From Amycolatopsis nivea (lineage in GTDB: Bacteria; Actinomycetota; Actinomycetes; Mycobacteriales; Pseudonocardiaceae): a stretch of DNA of 64,000 nucleotides. Where the stretch lies: NCBI RefSeq assembly GCF_004522235.1, contig NZ_SDLT01000037.1, positions 39,679 to 103,678 of the forward strand. The letters run 5' to 3'. The first letter of the stretch is position 1. Each line of letters begins with the position of its first letter. Below are positions 1 through 7,983 of this stretch, piece after piece. Both the position numbers and the translations under genes were made by a program. The notes beneath the pieces were generated by a model. It was not told where the DNA came from. It saw nothing but the letters and a program-made list of their open reading frames with translations, and searched no databases.

Positions 1-2
1 AG

Positions 3-449
3 GCGAAGGAAACGGCCCGCGCCCTGGAACGCCTCGGCGCCCGCCTGCACCGAACCCCGACCGACGCCGAACTCGCCGGCGAAATGGGCATCAGCCTCGA
101 CGACCTGCGCGACTTCTACGGCCAGCTCCGCCTCACCAGCGTGGTCGCGCTCGAAGACCTTGTCACCGCGGGCAAAGACGCCGGTTCGCTGGTCGACACC
201 CTCCCCGACGACGGCGCGGTCGACCCGGTGGCCGTCCTCGTGGACCAGGACAACCGCCGCCAGCTCGCCGAAGCCATCGCGCAGCTGACCGACCGGGACA
301 AGATCGTCGTCAGCCTCTACTACTTCGAAAGCCTGACCTTGGCGGAAATCGGGAAGGTCCTGGGAGTCACGGAATCGCGCGTGAGCCAGCTGCACACCCG
401 CGCGGTGATGCGACTGCGCGCCAAGCTGATGGAGCAGCCCAGCGGCTGA
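3..449 (+). CDS. whiG: WhiG/FliA-family RNA polymerase sigma factor, C-terminal part
   Basis: The reading frame is open from the window edge, so the gene starts upstream and only about 148 C-terminal residues are visible. The segment carries the sigma region 3 helices (TDAELAGEMGISLDDL), then a linker, then region 4 with the helix-turn-helix LTLAEIGKVLGVTESRVSQL that reads the -35 element. This is the arrangement of the FliA/WhiG group, which in filamentous actinomycetes directs sporulation or motility genes. Its position next to an M23 peptidase and rpsB is the usual actinobacterial setting. An internal ATG at 84 is not the start, because homology continues upstream of it. It converges on the M23 gene across about 200 bases. 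Confidence 0.88.
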   Translation, partial: AKETARALERLGARLHRTPTDAELAGEMGISLDDLRDFYGQLRLTSVVALEDLVTAGKDAGSLVDTLPDDGAVDPVAVLVDQDNRRQLAEAIAQLTDRDKIVVSLYYFESLTLAEIGKVLGVTESRVSQLHTRAVMRLRAKLMEQPSG

Positions 450-520
450 CCCCTGGATCCGCAACCGGCGCATCGATTGTCTTGTTCGCAAGGCTTGTCC
501 GGTGCTCAGGCGGGGTCGGT

Positions 521-580
521 GCGGACCACGGGCCGACGCGGCGGTGGTTGCGGACCACTGTCGACGCGGCGGCGGACCAC
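521..580. repeat. Three imperfect GCGGACCAC repeats
   Basis: The motif GCGGACCAC occurs at 521-529, 550-558 and 572-580. Each copy is followed by a related GACGCGGCG or GATGTGTCG tail. The repeats sit in the space between the convergent whiG and M23 genes. No function is evident. Confidence 0.6.
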
Positions 581-654
581 GGTCGATGTGTCGGTGGTTT
601 GACCCTAGTGACCTCCTTCGGATCGATCGGCCGCTAGCGACGGCTGCTTTGGTG

Positions 655-2103
655 TCACGGGCCTTCCGCCCACGGCTTGAGGCGTACTCGGCTGGGAGTG
701 CCGACCAAGGCGAGCGGGTCGATGTATTCCATGCCGCGGCGGGCTCCCCAGTGCAGGCAGGTGGCGGTCGGGCAACCGGGGTGGCCGGGGATGGCGGTTC
801 CCAACGGCTGGCCGCGGTAGATCTGGTCTCCGGCGGCGACTGTCGGGGTGATCGGGAGGTAGGTCGTGTGGAGGCCGCCGTCGTGGTCGACGGCGACTAC
901 TCCTTGTCCCGCGACCTGACCGGCGAAGACCACCACTCCCATGTCCGCAGCCAGCACTTGTTGTCCGGCGGCGGCTTCCAGGTCTACGCCTCGGTGACCG
1001 GGGCCGAACAGGGTCGCGGGCGGTTCGAAGTTGCGGGTGACGTGCGGGCGGGGCGTCAGGGGCCAGGCCAGCCGTCCGGGTTCTTCCGGAACGGGCTGGA
1101 GGGGCGCGGCGTCGGCTCGGGAGTGGAGCAGGGCTGCTGAGCCCGCGGACAAGGTCAAGACCGTCGCGAGGATCAGCCACGTTCGGGTGACTTTGCGGCT
1201 GCGCGGGGCGAACGTCGGGAGTTCGCCGCCTGCTCCGGCCAGTCGCAGGGGTGGGTGACCCCAGCTGAAATCGCAGGGCAGCGAGATTCGGACGCTCGGC
1301 AAGAGGGGCACGGGTCTTGGGCGTGCAGGGCGAAGGAGCCTGCGGGAGGCGAAGAGGGCGTAGCGGCTGACGGTGCTCGCGGCGGACCTCGCGCGGGTCC
1401 ACGTGCGGCGGAGTGCGGTGCGGATTCTGGGCGGTCTGGCGGGTGGTCGGCGATGGCGGCCGCCGCGCGGGAGCGGACCCGTTGAGGTAGGGGGCGGGAT
1501 GGCGTCGTCCGGGCTCAGGAGGGCGGCACCTGCCGATGGGTGCTGAGTGAGCAGGGCAGCGGTTGCCAGGACCACCGGATGAGGCGAATCCGGCACCGTC
1601 GCTGCCGAGGCCGACACCGCTGGCTCCGACCCCAACCCGGCCGATTCCGATCCCTCTGATCCCGGCCCCGCCGACTCGGCCGCCACCGCAGTCGATGACG
1701 GCGACGACGGCAGTGACACTGACGACGCTGGCGGTGGTGTCGCAGGCGGCCGATAGAGCGGCGACGGATTCGGAGAGGGGCCGGATCGGCTGCTCGCTTC
1801 TCTGTCCGGGCGAGGCACAGGGGAGGGCACTGAACTGGCCGAGCTCGGCATCGAGGGCGCACGCGACGGGGAAGCCGTGCGGGAGTTGGCGGGACAAGCA
1901 GGAGCGTGGGCCACAGAATTCGGTGCCGAGGGCTCACGCACACGGGAAGCCGTGCGTGATTCAGCGGAGACAGCGGCGGGATTGGGCAGAGAACTCGACG
2001 TCGAGGGTGCAGGAACCGAGGGCGCAAGAACCGGGGAATCCTCAGGAGAATCGGCAGTGCGGGAAGCAACGGCGGCAACGGGAAAAGATCGCGTAGTGGT
2101 CAT
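655..2103 (-). CDS. M23-family metallopeptidase (LytM-like), membrane-anchored
   Basis: The C-terminal 110 residues are an M23 (LytM) peptidoglycan endopeptidase domain. The zinc ligands of the HxxxD motif lie in GHRGVDL (about H370 and D374), and the second motif reads CLHWG (H451), with Cys where many relatives have the first His of HxH. A hydrophobic stretch at about residues 301-320 would export or anchor the enzyme, so it probably acts on the wall. The first 300 residues in this frame are Pro/Ser/Ala-rich and low in complexity. The start at 2103 is simply the longest option: in-frame GTG codons near 1580 and 1310 would give shorter proteins. The domain is secure and the N-terminus is not. 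Confidence 0.72.
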   Translation of the reverse strand: MTTTRSFPVAAVASRTADSPEDSPVLAPSVPAPSTSSSLPNPAAVSAESRTASRVREPSAPNSVAHAPACPANSRTASPSRAPSMPSSASSVPSPVPRPDREASSRSGPSPNPSPLYRPPATPPPASSVSLPSSPSSTAVAAESAGPGSEGSESAGLGSEPAVSASAATVPDSPHPVVLATAALLTQHPSAGAALLSPDDAIPPPTSTGPLPRGGRHRRPPARPPRIRTALRRTWTRARSAASTVSRYALFASRRLLRPARPRPVPLLPSVRISLPCDFSWGHPPLRLAGAGGELPTFAPRSRKVTRTWLILATVLTLSAGSAALLHSRADAAPLQPVPEEPGRLAWPLTPRPHVTRNFEPPATLFGPGHRGVDLEAAAGQQVLAADMGVVVFAGQVAGQGVVAVDHDGGLHTTYLPITPTVAAGDQIYRGQPLGTAIPGHPGCPTATCLHWGARRGMEYIDPLALVGTPSRVRLKPWAEGP

Positions 2104-2151
2104 GTCCCCATCCTCGGGCGCCGGCCGACCGGAACCCGCTGTTCAGCGGGG

Positions 2152-2183
2152 GTTGTCCACAGGTGGGCGCGGTTGTGGACAAC
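2152..2183. promoter_or_regulatory. Inverted pair of perfect DnaA boxes
   Basis: TTGTCCACA at 2153-2161 and its reverse complement TGTGGACAA at 2174-2182 form an inverted repeat with 10-bp perfect arms and a 12-base spacer. TTGTCCACA is the preferred actinobacterial DnaA box. The pair could bind DnaA or fold as a hairpin in the rpsB upstream region. Confidence 0.5.
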
Positions 2184-2232
2184 TCCGGGCCGGGCGAAGG
2201 CTGCCCGCAGGGGCGGGCCTGGTGGCAGGGGG

Positions 2233-2238
2233 TAGAAT
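2233..2238 (+). promoter_or_regulatory. Candidate -10 element for rpsB
   Basis: TAGAAT stands in very GC-rich sequence upstream of rpsB and matches an actinobacterial -10. No clear -35 was found at the expected spacing. The resulting leader would be about 270 bases. Confidence 0.35.
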
Positions 2239-2510
2239 CAATTCCGCAGTCCACTCGCTGGGCTGACTTCGCGTGCACGTGCGCGCGTCCCCGGACGGGC
2301 CGCTTCTGGCGGGAACCCGGACGGAGGGGCGCACGGTGTCCGGCGGTCCCTGGGGTTTCGCACAGCCGAACCCACGGGTCCGGGCATCGGCTGCGGCACC
2401 AGGGCCCACGACCTCCCGGTCGGGGGCGACTAACCGGAACAGCGCCTCCGCGGGCGGAACGAACACCGGCAGCGGGAGCGCGCGACTACAGAAAAGGTGT
2501 GATTCCGGCA

Positions 2511-3395
2511 ATGGCCGTCGTCACCATGAAGCAGCTGCTCGACAGCGGCGTGCACTTCGGGCACCAGACCCGTCGGTGGAACCCGAAGATGAAGCGCTAC
2601 ATCTTCACCGAGCGCAACGGCATCTACATCATCGACCTGCAGCAGACGCTGACGTACATCGACCGTGCGTTCGAGTTCATCAAGGAAACCGTCGCGCACG
2701 GCGGCACCATCATGTTCGTCGGCACGAAGAAGCAGGCTCAGGAAGCGATCGCCAACGAGGCCGCGCGCGTGGGCATGCCCTACGTGAACCAGCGCTGGCT
2801 CGGCGGCATGCTGACCAACTTCCAGACCGTCCACAAGCGCCTTCTCCGCCTGAAGGAGCTCGAGGCCCAGGAGCAGACCGGCGGTTTCACCGGCCTGACC
2901 AAGCGCGAGATCCTCACGCTGACCCGCGAGAAGGACAAGCTCGAGAAGACCCTGGGCGGCATCCGGGACATGGCCAAGGTGCCGTCCGCGGTGTGGATCG
3001 TCGACACCAAGAAGGAGCACATCGCCGTCGGCGAGGCTCGCAAGCTCAACATCCCGGTCGTCGCGATCCTGGACACCAACTGCGACCCGGACGAGGTCGA
3101 CTACCCGATTCCGGGCAACGACGACGCGATCCGTTCCGCCGCGCTGCTGACGAAGGTCGTCGCCGAGGCCGCCGCGGCCGGGCTGATGGCCCGTTCCGGC
3201 CGCAACGGCGCCTCGGCCGACGCGAAGCCGGAGACCGGTGCTTCGGACGAGCCGCTGGCCGAGTGGGAGAAGGAGCTCCTCGCGGGCTCGGAGACCGCCG
3301 CCGCCGACGCGACCGAGGCCGCTGCCGCCACCGAGACGGCTGCCGCGACCGAAACCGCGGAAGCGACCGGCGAGCAGGCTCCGGCCAACTCCTGA
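2511..3395 (+). CDS. rpsB: 30S ribosomal protein S2
   Basis: The product (294 residues) begins MAVVTMKQLLDSGVHFGHQT, the S2 N-terminus, and continues through the conserved RWNPKMKRYIF and WLGGMLTNF segments. S2 joins the 30S subunit late and helps bind S1. The start is the ATG at 2511, preceded by GAAAAGGTG; upstream codons in the same frame do not belong to the protein. The last 55 residues form an Ala/Thr/Glu-rich tail with repeated AAATET units, longer than in E. coli S2. It is the first gene of the rpsB-tsf pair, followed by tsf after 82 bases. Confidence 0.97.
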   Translation: MAVVTMKQLLDSGVHFGHQTRRWNPKMKRYIFTERNGIYIIDLQQTLTYIDRAFEFIKETVAHGGTIMFVGTKKQAQEAIANEAARVGMPYVNQRWLGGMLTNFQTVHKRLLRLKELEAQEQTGGFTGLTKREILTLTREKDKLEKTLGGIRDMAKVPSAVWIVDTKKEHIAVGEARKLNIPVVAILDTNCDPDEVDYPIPGNDDAIRSAALLTKVVAEAAAAGLMARSGRNGASADAKPETGASDEPLAEWEKELLAGSETAAADATEAAAATETAAATETAEATGEQAPANS

Positions 3396-3477
3396 TCCAC
3401 CCCGTCTGGGCGGTCCGCGCAGGGCCGCCCGGACGGCGCTCACCGCACACGTACCTGAAACGGACGGATTCAACACG

Positions 3478-4293
3478 ATGGCGAACTACACCGCCGCTGA
3501 CGTGAAGCGCCTGCGCGAGATGACCGGCGCGGGCATGATGGACTGCAAGAAGGCCCTCGAGGAGAACGACGGCGACTTCGAGAAGGCTGTCGAGTTCCTG
3601 CGCATCAAGGGCGCCAAGGACGTCGGCAAGCGCGCCGAGCGCGCCACCGCCGAGGGCCTGGTCGCCGGCGACGGCGGCGTCATGATCGAACTCGACTCCG
3701 AGACCGACTTCGTCGCCAAGAACGACGACTTCCAGCAGCTCGCGGCGAAGATCGTCGAGACCGCGAAGGCGCTGAAGTCCAGCGACGTCGAGGCTCTGAA
3801 GGCCGCCGACCTGGACGGCAAGCCGGTCAACGAGGTCGTGCAGGAGCTGTCGGCCCGCATCGGCGAGAAGCTCGAGCTGCGCCGCGTGGTGTCGTTCGAG
3901 GGCAAGACCGCGACCTACCTGCACCGCCGCGGCTCCGACCTCCCGCCCGCCGTCGGCGTGCTGGTCGAGTTCACCGGTGACGACGTGGACGCCGCCCGCG
4001 GCGCCGCGATGCAGGTCGCCGCGCTGCGCGCGAAGTACCTGACCCGCGAGGAGGTGCCGGCCGAGATCATCGAGAACGAGCGCCGCATCGCCGAGCAGAC
4101 CGCCCGCGAGGAAGGCAAGCCCGAGCAGGCGCTGCCGAAGATCATCGAGGGCAAGGTCAACGCGTACTACAAGGACAACGTGCTGCTCGAGCAGCCGTCG
4201 GTCAAGGACAACAAGAAGACCGTCAAGGCCCTGCTCGACGAGGCGGGCGTGACCCTGACCCGGTTCGCCCGGTTCGAGGTCGGCCAGGCCTGA
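3478..4293 (+). CDS. tsf: Translation elongation factor Ts
   Basis: This 271-residue protein is the guanine-nucleotide exchange factor for EF-Tu. It starts MANYTAADVKRLREMTGAGM, the UBA-like N-terminal domain, and contains the exchange signature TDFVAKNDDF at about residues 80-89. The length matches the short actinobacterial form. The ATG at 3478 is chosen because homology begins exactly there. It is co-oriented with rpsB and followed by a strong hairpin before pyrH. Confidence 0.97.
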   Translation: MANYTAADVKRLREMTGAGMMDCKKALEENDGDFEKAVEFLRIKGAKDVGKRAERATAEGLVAGDGGVMIELDSETDFVAKNDDFQQLAAKIVETAKALKSSDVEALKAADLDGKPVNEVVQELSARIGEKLELRRVVSFEGKTATYLHRRGSDLPPAVGVLVEFTGDDVDAARGAAMQVAALRAKYLTREEVPAEIIENERRIAEQTAREEGKPEQALPKIIEGKVNAYYKDNVLLEQPSVKDNKKTVKALLDEAGVTLTRFARFEVGQA

Positions 4294-4319
4294 GCGAGGC
4301 ACTGGGACTAGGTTCTGGC

Positions 4320-4358
4320 ACTGTGCCCCGTCTCCGCGCATCGGGGACGGGGCACAGT
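4320..4358 (+). terminator. Strong hairpin between tsf and pyrH
   Basis: CTGTGCCCCGTC at 4321-4332 pairs perfectly with GACGGGGCACAG at 4346-4357. The stem extends by one outer A-T pair and three inner pairs, closing on a 7-base loop. No U-tract follows, so it may be a U-less terminator or an attenuator that separates rpsB-tsf from pyrH-frr-cdsA. Confidence 0.6.
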
Positions 4359-4389
4359 CGGGTCTACCGAGGGGCAGGAGGCGACAGAC

Positions 4390-5136
4390 ATGGGTGAGGA
4401 CCGGGTCGAGGGCGGGTACCGCCGGGTGCTGCTGAAACTGGGCGGCGAGATGTTCGGCGGCGGCGCGGTGGGCGTCGACCCCGACGTCGTGCACTCCGTC
4501 GCCCAGCAGATCGCCGACGTCGCGCGCACCGGGGTGCAGATCGCGGTGGTGATCGGCGGCGGCAACTATTTCCGCGGCGCGGAGCTGTCGCAGCGCGGCA
4601 TGGACCGCGACCGCGCCGACTACATGGCGATGCTCGGCACCGTGATGAACTGCCTCGCGCTGCAGGACTTCCTCGAAAAGGAAGGCCTCCCGACCCGCGT
4701 GCAGACCGCGATCACGATGGGACAGGTCGCCGAGCCCTACATCCCGCGCCGCGCGGAACGGCACCTCGAGAAGGGCCGCGTCGTCATCTTCGGCGCCGGC
4801 GTCGGCATGCCGTACTTCTCCACCGACACCGCCGCCGCGCAGCGCGCGCTCGAACTCGGCTGCGAAGCCGTGCTGATGGCCAAGGCCGTGGACGGCGTCT
4901 ACACCGCGGATCCGAAGACCGACCCCGACGCGAAGATGTTCACCGACATCACTCACCGCGAGGTGCTCGAGCGCGGTCTCAAGGTCGCCGACGCCACCGC
5001 GTTCAGCCTCTGCATGGACAACAAGATGCCGATCATCGTGTTCAACCTGCTCACCGAGGGCAACATCGCCCGCGCGGTGGGCGGTGAGAGGATCGGCACG
5101 CTGGTCTCGACCCCCGCCGACGAGGCGTCCGCCTAG
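4390..5136 (+). CDS. pyrH: Uridylate (UMP) kinase
   Basis: The 248-residue protein belongs to the amino-acid-kinase fold and phosphorylates UMP to UDP with ATP. Visible motifs are LLKLGGEMFGGG near the N-terminus for phosphate binding, VIGGGNYFRG, and the C-terminal AKAVDGVYTADPK loop typical of PyrH. The ATG at 4390 follows the ribosome-binding sequence GGCAGGAGG. The 49-base gap to frr suggests one transcript. Confidence 0.97.
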   Translation: MGEDRVEGGYRRVLLKLGGEMFGGGAVGVDPDVVHSVAQQIADVARTGVQIAVVIGGGNYFRGAELSQRGMDRDRADYMAMLGTVMNCLALQDFLEKEGLPTRVQTAITMGQVAEPYIPRRAERHLEKGRVVIFGAGVGMPYFSTDTAAAQRALELGCEAVLMAKAVDGVYTADPKTDPDAKMFTDITHREVLERGLKVADATAFSLCMDNKMPIIVFNLLTEGNIARAVGGERIGTLVSTPADEASA

Positions 5137-5185
5137 ACCTGCTGGGATCAAGCTCAGGTCCGACAACACAACACCGGGAGTAGCC

Positions 5186-5743
5186 GTGATCGACGAGACC
5201 CTCCTCGACGCCGAGGAGAAGATGGAAAAAGCGGTGTCCGTCGCGAAGGAAGACCTCACGTCGGTGCGCACCGGGCGGGCCCACCCGTCGATGTTCTCCC
5301 GCATCGTCGTCGAGTACTACGGTGCGCCGACCCCGCTGAACCAGCTGGCCAGCGTCAACGTGCCGGAGGCCCGGATGGCGTTGATCAAGCCTTACGACCA
5401 GACGCAGCTGAACGCCATCGAGAAGGCGATCCGCGAGTCCGACCTCGGCGTCAACCCGAGCAACGACGGCAACGTCATCCGCATCGTCATCCCGCAGCTC
5501 ACCGAGGAGCGGCGCAAGGAGATGGTGAAGGTCGCGAAGGGCAAGGGCGAGGACGCCCGCGTCTCGATCCGCAGCGTCCGCCGCAAAGCCAAGGAAGAAC
5601 TCGACCGCATCGCCAAGGACGGCGAAGCGGGCGAGGACGAGGTCGCGCGCGCCGAGAAGGAACTGCAGAACCTCACCGACACCTACGTGCACCAGGTCGA
5701 CGAGCTGGTGAAACACAAGGAAGCCGAGCTGCTCGAGGTCTGA
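5186..5743 (+). CDS. frr: Ribosome recycling factor
   Basis: The 185-residue product has the exact usual length of RRF, which with EF-G splits post-termination ribosomes. It contains SVRTGRAHPSMFSRI, the conserved segment near residues 26-40, and the C-terminal helix with ITDxYVHQVDEL-like sequence. The start is GTG at 5186, placed by GGGAG at 5176-5180 and by alignment to the family N-terminus. Its TGA overlaps the ATG of cdsA by one base (TGATG), so the two are translationally coupled. Confidence 0.96.
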   Translation: MIDETLLDAEEKMEKAVSVAKEDLTSVRTGRAHPSMFSRIVVEYYGAPTPLNQLASVNVPEARMALIKPYDQTQLNAIEKAIRESDLGVNPSNDGNVIRIVIPQLTEERRKEMVKVAKGKGEDARVSIRSVRRKAKEELDRIAKDGEAGEDEVARAEKELQNLTDTYVHQVDELVKHKEAELLEV

Positions 5744-7014
5744 TGAGCCAGGTGAGCGAGGAACGCGACGAGCGGGTGAGCGACACCCCGCCACTGGGCC
5801 CGGCCGCCGAGCCGGACCCGGTTTCGCGGCTGGAACCGGCTTCGGAAACCCCTGCTGGGCAGCGGAAATCGGATTCCGCGACGAATGCGCGCGCGGAATC
5901 CGGTGCTGCGGCGGGGAATCTCGGGGAATCCGGGGGCGAGTCGGCGAAGGGTGCGAAGGGCGTTCCCGCGGGCGGACTGGCGAAGGGTGCGAAGGCTGCG
6001 CCTAAGGGCGGGTTGGCCGAAGGCGCGAAAGCTGCGTCCAAGGGCGGATCAGCGAAAGGTGCGGCCGAAGGCGAGTCCGTCGTGCCCGGGGGCAAACCGG
6101 AGCGAGGCGCGAAGACCGGCCCGGTGAACGGCGGGAAAGCCGAACCGGCTGCGGCTGACGGCAAACCCGGCGACGAAGCGAAAGCCGAACCGGAGAAGAA
6201 GGCCTCCCGGGCCGGGCGCAACCTTCCCGCGGCGATCGGCGTCGGGCTGTTGCTCGGGGCCGCGATCATCGTTTCCCTGCTCACCGTCCGGTTCATTTTC
6301 ATCGGGGTGATCGCCGCCGCGATCGCGGTCGGCACGTTCGAGTTCTCCGGCGTGCTGCGCCGGGTCGCGGACACCAAGGTCGCGCTGATCCCGGTGCTCG
6401 TCGGCGGGCAGGCGATGATCTGGCTGGCCTGGCCGTTCGGCCGGGAAGGCGCGCTCACCGCGTTCGTGCTCACCGTGCTCGCGTGCCTGCTGTGGCGGTT
6501 GCCCGGCGGCGCGAAGGGCTATGTGCGCGACGTCAGCGCTTCCGTTTTCGCCGCCGCGTACCTGCCGTTGTTCGGCGCGTTCGCGGCCATGCTCGTGCCG
6601 CCGCACGACGGGGTCGGGCGCGTGCTCACGTTCCTGATCGGCGTCGTCGCTTCCGACACCGGCGGCTACATCGCCGGCGTGCTCGGCGGCAAGCACCCGA
6701 TGGCGCCCACGATCAGCCCGAAGAAGTCCTGGGAGGGCTTCGCCGGTTCGATGATCGCGGGCATCGTCGCGGGCGTGCTCACGATCAGCCTGATGCTGGA
6801 CGGCCACGCGTGGCAGGGCGTCATCTTCGGCGCGGCCATCGTGCTCACCGCGACGCTCGGCGACCTCGTCGAATCGCTCATCAAACGCGACCTCGGCATC
6901 AAAGACATGGGCACGCTGCTGCCCGGCCACGGCGGCATCATGGACCGCCTCGACTCGCTGCTGCCCTCGGCCGTCGTGTCGTGGCTGCTGCTGTCGGCCT
7001 TCGTCCCGGCCTGA
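5743..7014 (+). CDS. cdsA: Phosphatidate cytidylyltransferase (CDP-diacylglycerol synthase)
   Basis: This inner-membrane enzyme makes CDP-diacylglycerol from phosphatidate and CTP, the precursor of actinobacterial phospholipids including phosphatidylinositol. The C-terminal signature runs from SLIKRDLGIKDMGTLLPGHG to GIMDRLDS. Several hydrophobic segments fill residues 160-423. The first 155 residues are a disordered Ala/Gly/Lys extension with repeated GLAKGAKAAPKGG-like units, much longer than the family needs. It is coupled to frr by a one-base overlap. In many actinobacteria rlmN follows closely; here rlmN is 14.7 kb away. Confidence 0.95.
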   Translation: MSQVSEERDERVSDTPPLGPAAEPDPVSRLEPASETPAGQRKSDSATNARAESGAAAGNLGESGGESAKGAKGVPAGGLAKGAKAAPKGGLAEGAKAASKGGSAKGAAEGESVVPGGKPERGAKTGPVNGGKAEPAAADGKPGDEAKAEPEKKASRAGRNLPAAIGVGLLLGAAIIVSLLTVRFIFIGVIAAAIAVGTFEFSGVLRRVADTKVALIPVLVGGQAMIWLAWPFGREGALTAFVLTVLACLLWRLPGGAKGYVRDVSASVFAAAYLPLFGAFAAMLVPPHDGVGRVLTFLIGVVASDTGGYIAGVLGGKHPMAPTISPKKSWEGFAGSMIAGIVAGVLTISLMLDGHAWQGVIFGAAIVLTATLGDLVESLIKRDLGIKDMGTLLPGHGGIMDRLDSLLPSAVVSWLLLSAFVPA

Positions 7015-7030
7015 GCCCCCGCCTGAATCC

Positions 7031-7873
7031 TCAGTCGTCGTACGGGTCGTCGACCTCGGCGCGGCCCACGTCTTCCAGCACCCGCGAGTGGTCGATCACC
7101 GCGAACACCGCGCCGTCCGGATCGGCGAGGATCGCGGTGCGGCCGAACGGGGTGTCGTACGGCTCGATCACCACCGAACCGCCCAGCATCAGCGCCTCGC
7201 CCGCCGCCGCGTCCGCGCCGCGCGCGGGGTCGACCTCGAAGTACACGAGCCAGTGCGGGGGAGTGTCCCGGCGATACTCGGGACCCATCACGTAGCGGTA
7301 CAGCACCGCCGTGTGCTCAATGGAATATTCCGCATAGTCGACGCTTTCGCCGTCGCCGACCTGACGGCTCGAGTAGTTGAACAGCTTGGTGTAGAAGTGG
7401 TCCGCGGCCACGCCGTCGTGCGTGTTGAGGTCCGCGCCGCTGAACGTGTTGGGCACGCCGCCCGCGAACTGCCAGTCCGGCGGGGCTTCCCAGAACACCA
7501 CCGGCGCGCCGCACGCGTCGATCGCGTGCACGATGCTGCCGCGCTCGGGGATCGCGATCGGCCCGAGCGTCACCTGCCCGCCGAGGTGCTCGACCCATTC
7601 GGCGGCGCTCGCCGTGTGCGGCACCGCGAGCTGCATCGTCCAGCCGGGTGCGCTGCGGGCGCCGGCTTCGTACAGGCCGCCGGCGGGAACCCCGTCGCAC
7701 AGGGCGATGGAGTACCGGCCGGTCGGCGACGCGGGATCGCGCCGGGTTTCGTATTCCCAGCCGAAAAGCCGGGAGTAGAAGTCCTGGGTCCGGGCTTCGT
7801 CGCGGCACGCCACCTCGACCCAGCAGGGCAGGCCTGCCGGGAGCGTGCGGGCGAGTTGCCAGTCGGTCGACAT
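7031..7873 (-). CDS. Tandem VOC (glyoxalase/bleomycin-resistance fold) protein
   Basis: The 280-residue protein has two vicinal-oxygen-chelate halves. The first starts at LPCWVEVACRDEARTQDFYS and the second near GADLNTHDGVAADHFYTKLF, each ending in a WLVYFEV-type or VVFWEAP-type strand. Such two-domain actinobacterial proteins are annotated as glyoxalase-like, and their substrates are mostly unknown. The ATG at 7873 follows GGGGAGGAG. The gene is convergent with cdsA (16-base gap) and divergent from the methyltransferase at 7984. Confidence 0.8.
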   Translation of the reverse strand: MSTDWQLARTLPAGLPCWVEVACRDEARTQDFYSRLFGWEYETRRDPASPTGRYSIALCDGVPAGGLYEAGARSAPGWTMQLAVPHTASAAEWVEHLGGQVTLGPIAIPERGSIVHAIDACGAPVVFWEAPPDWQFAGGVPNTFSGADLNTHDGVAADHFYTKLFNYSSRQVGDGESVDYAEYSIEHTAVLYRYVMGPEYRRDTPPHWLVYFEVDPARGADAAAGEALMLGGSVVIEPYDTPFGRTAILADPDGAVFAVIDHSRVLEDVGRAEVDDPYDD

Positions 7874-7983
7874 CGCGTTCTCCTCCCCGAGAGGGTGAAG
7901 TCTATTCGGCGGAGCGGCGTTCTACGCTCTGAGCGGGAAAGCTGCCGCGCCCGTCGGAGCCCCTGGAGGCGGAGAGGAGTGCC

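Larger units (their letters stand above)
2104..2510. other. Divergent intergenic region M23 / rpsB
   Basis: These 407 bases hold no convincing gene. They contain an inverted pair of DnaA-box-like sequences, a -10-like TAGAAT about 280 bases upstream of rpsB, and a long GC-rich leader in which rpsB autoregulation by S2 protein could occur. No leader structure was worked out. Confidence 0.6.

Noticed and set aside
1563..2266. Plus-strand frames opposite the M23 N-terminal region, one with EGxR-type repeats
   Set aside because: No ribosome-binding sequence, no family resemblance, and opposite a gene with a secure peptidase domain. The doubt about the M23 start leaves it only a remote possibility.
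3046..5304. Minus-strand open frame of 752 codons across rpsB, tsf and pyrH
   Set aside because: It is the antisense shadow of conserved genes in GC-rich DNA. The translation is a Val/Gly/Asp/Leu-rich pattern without domains.
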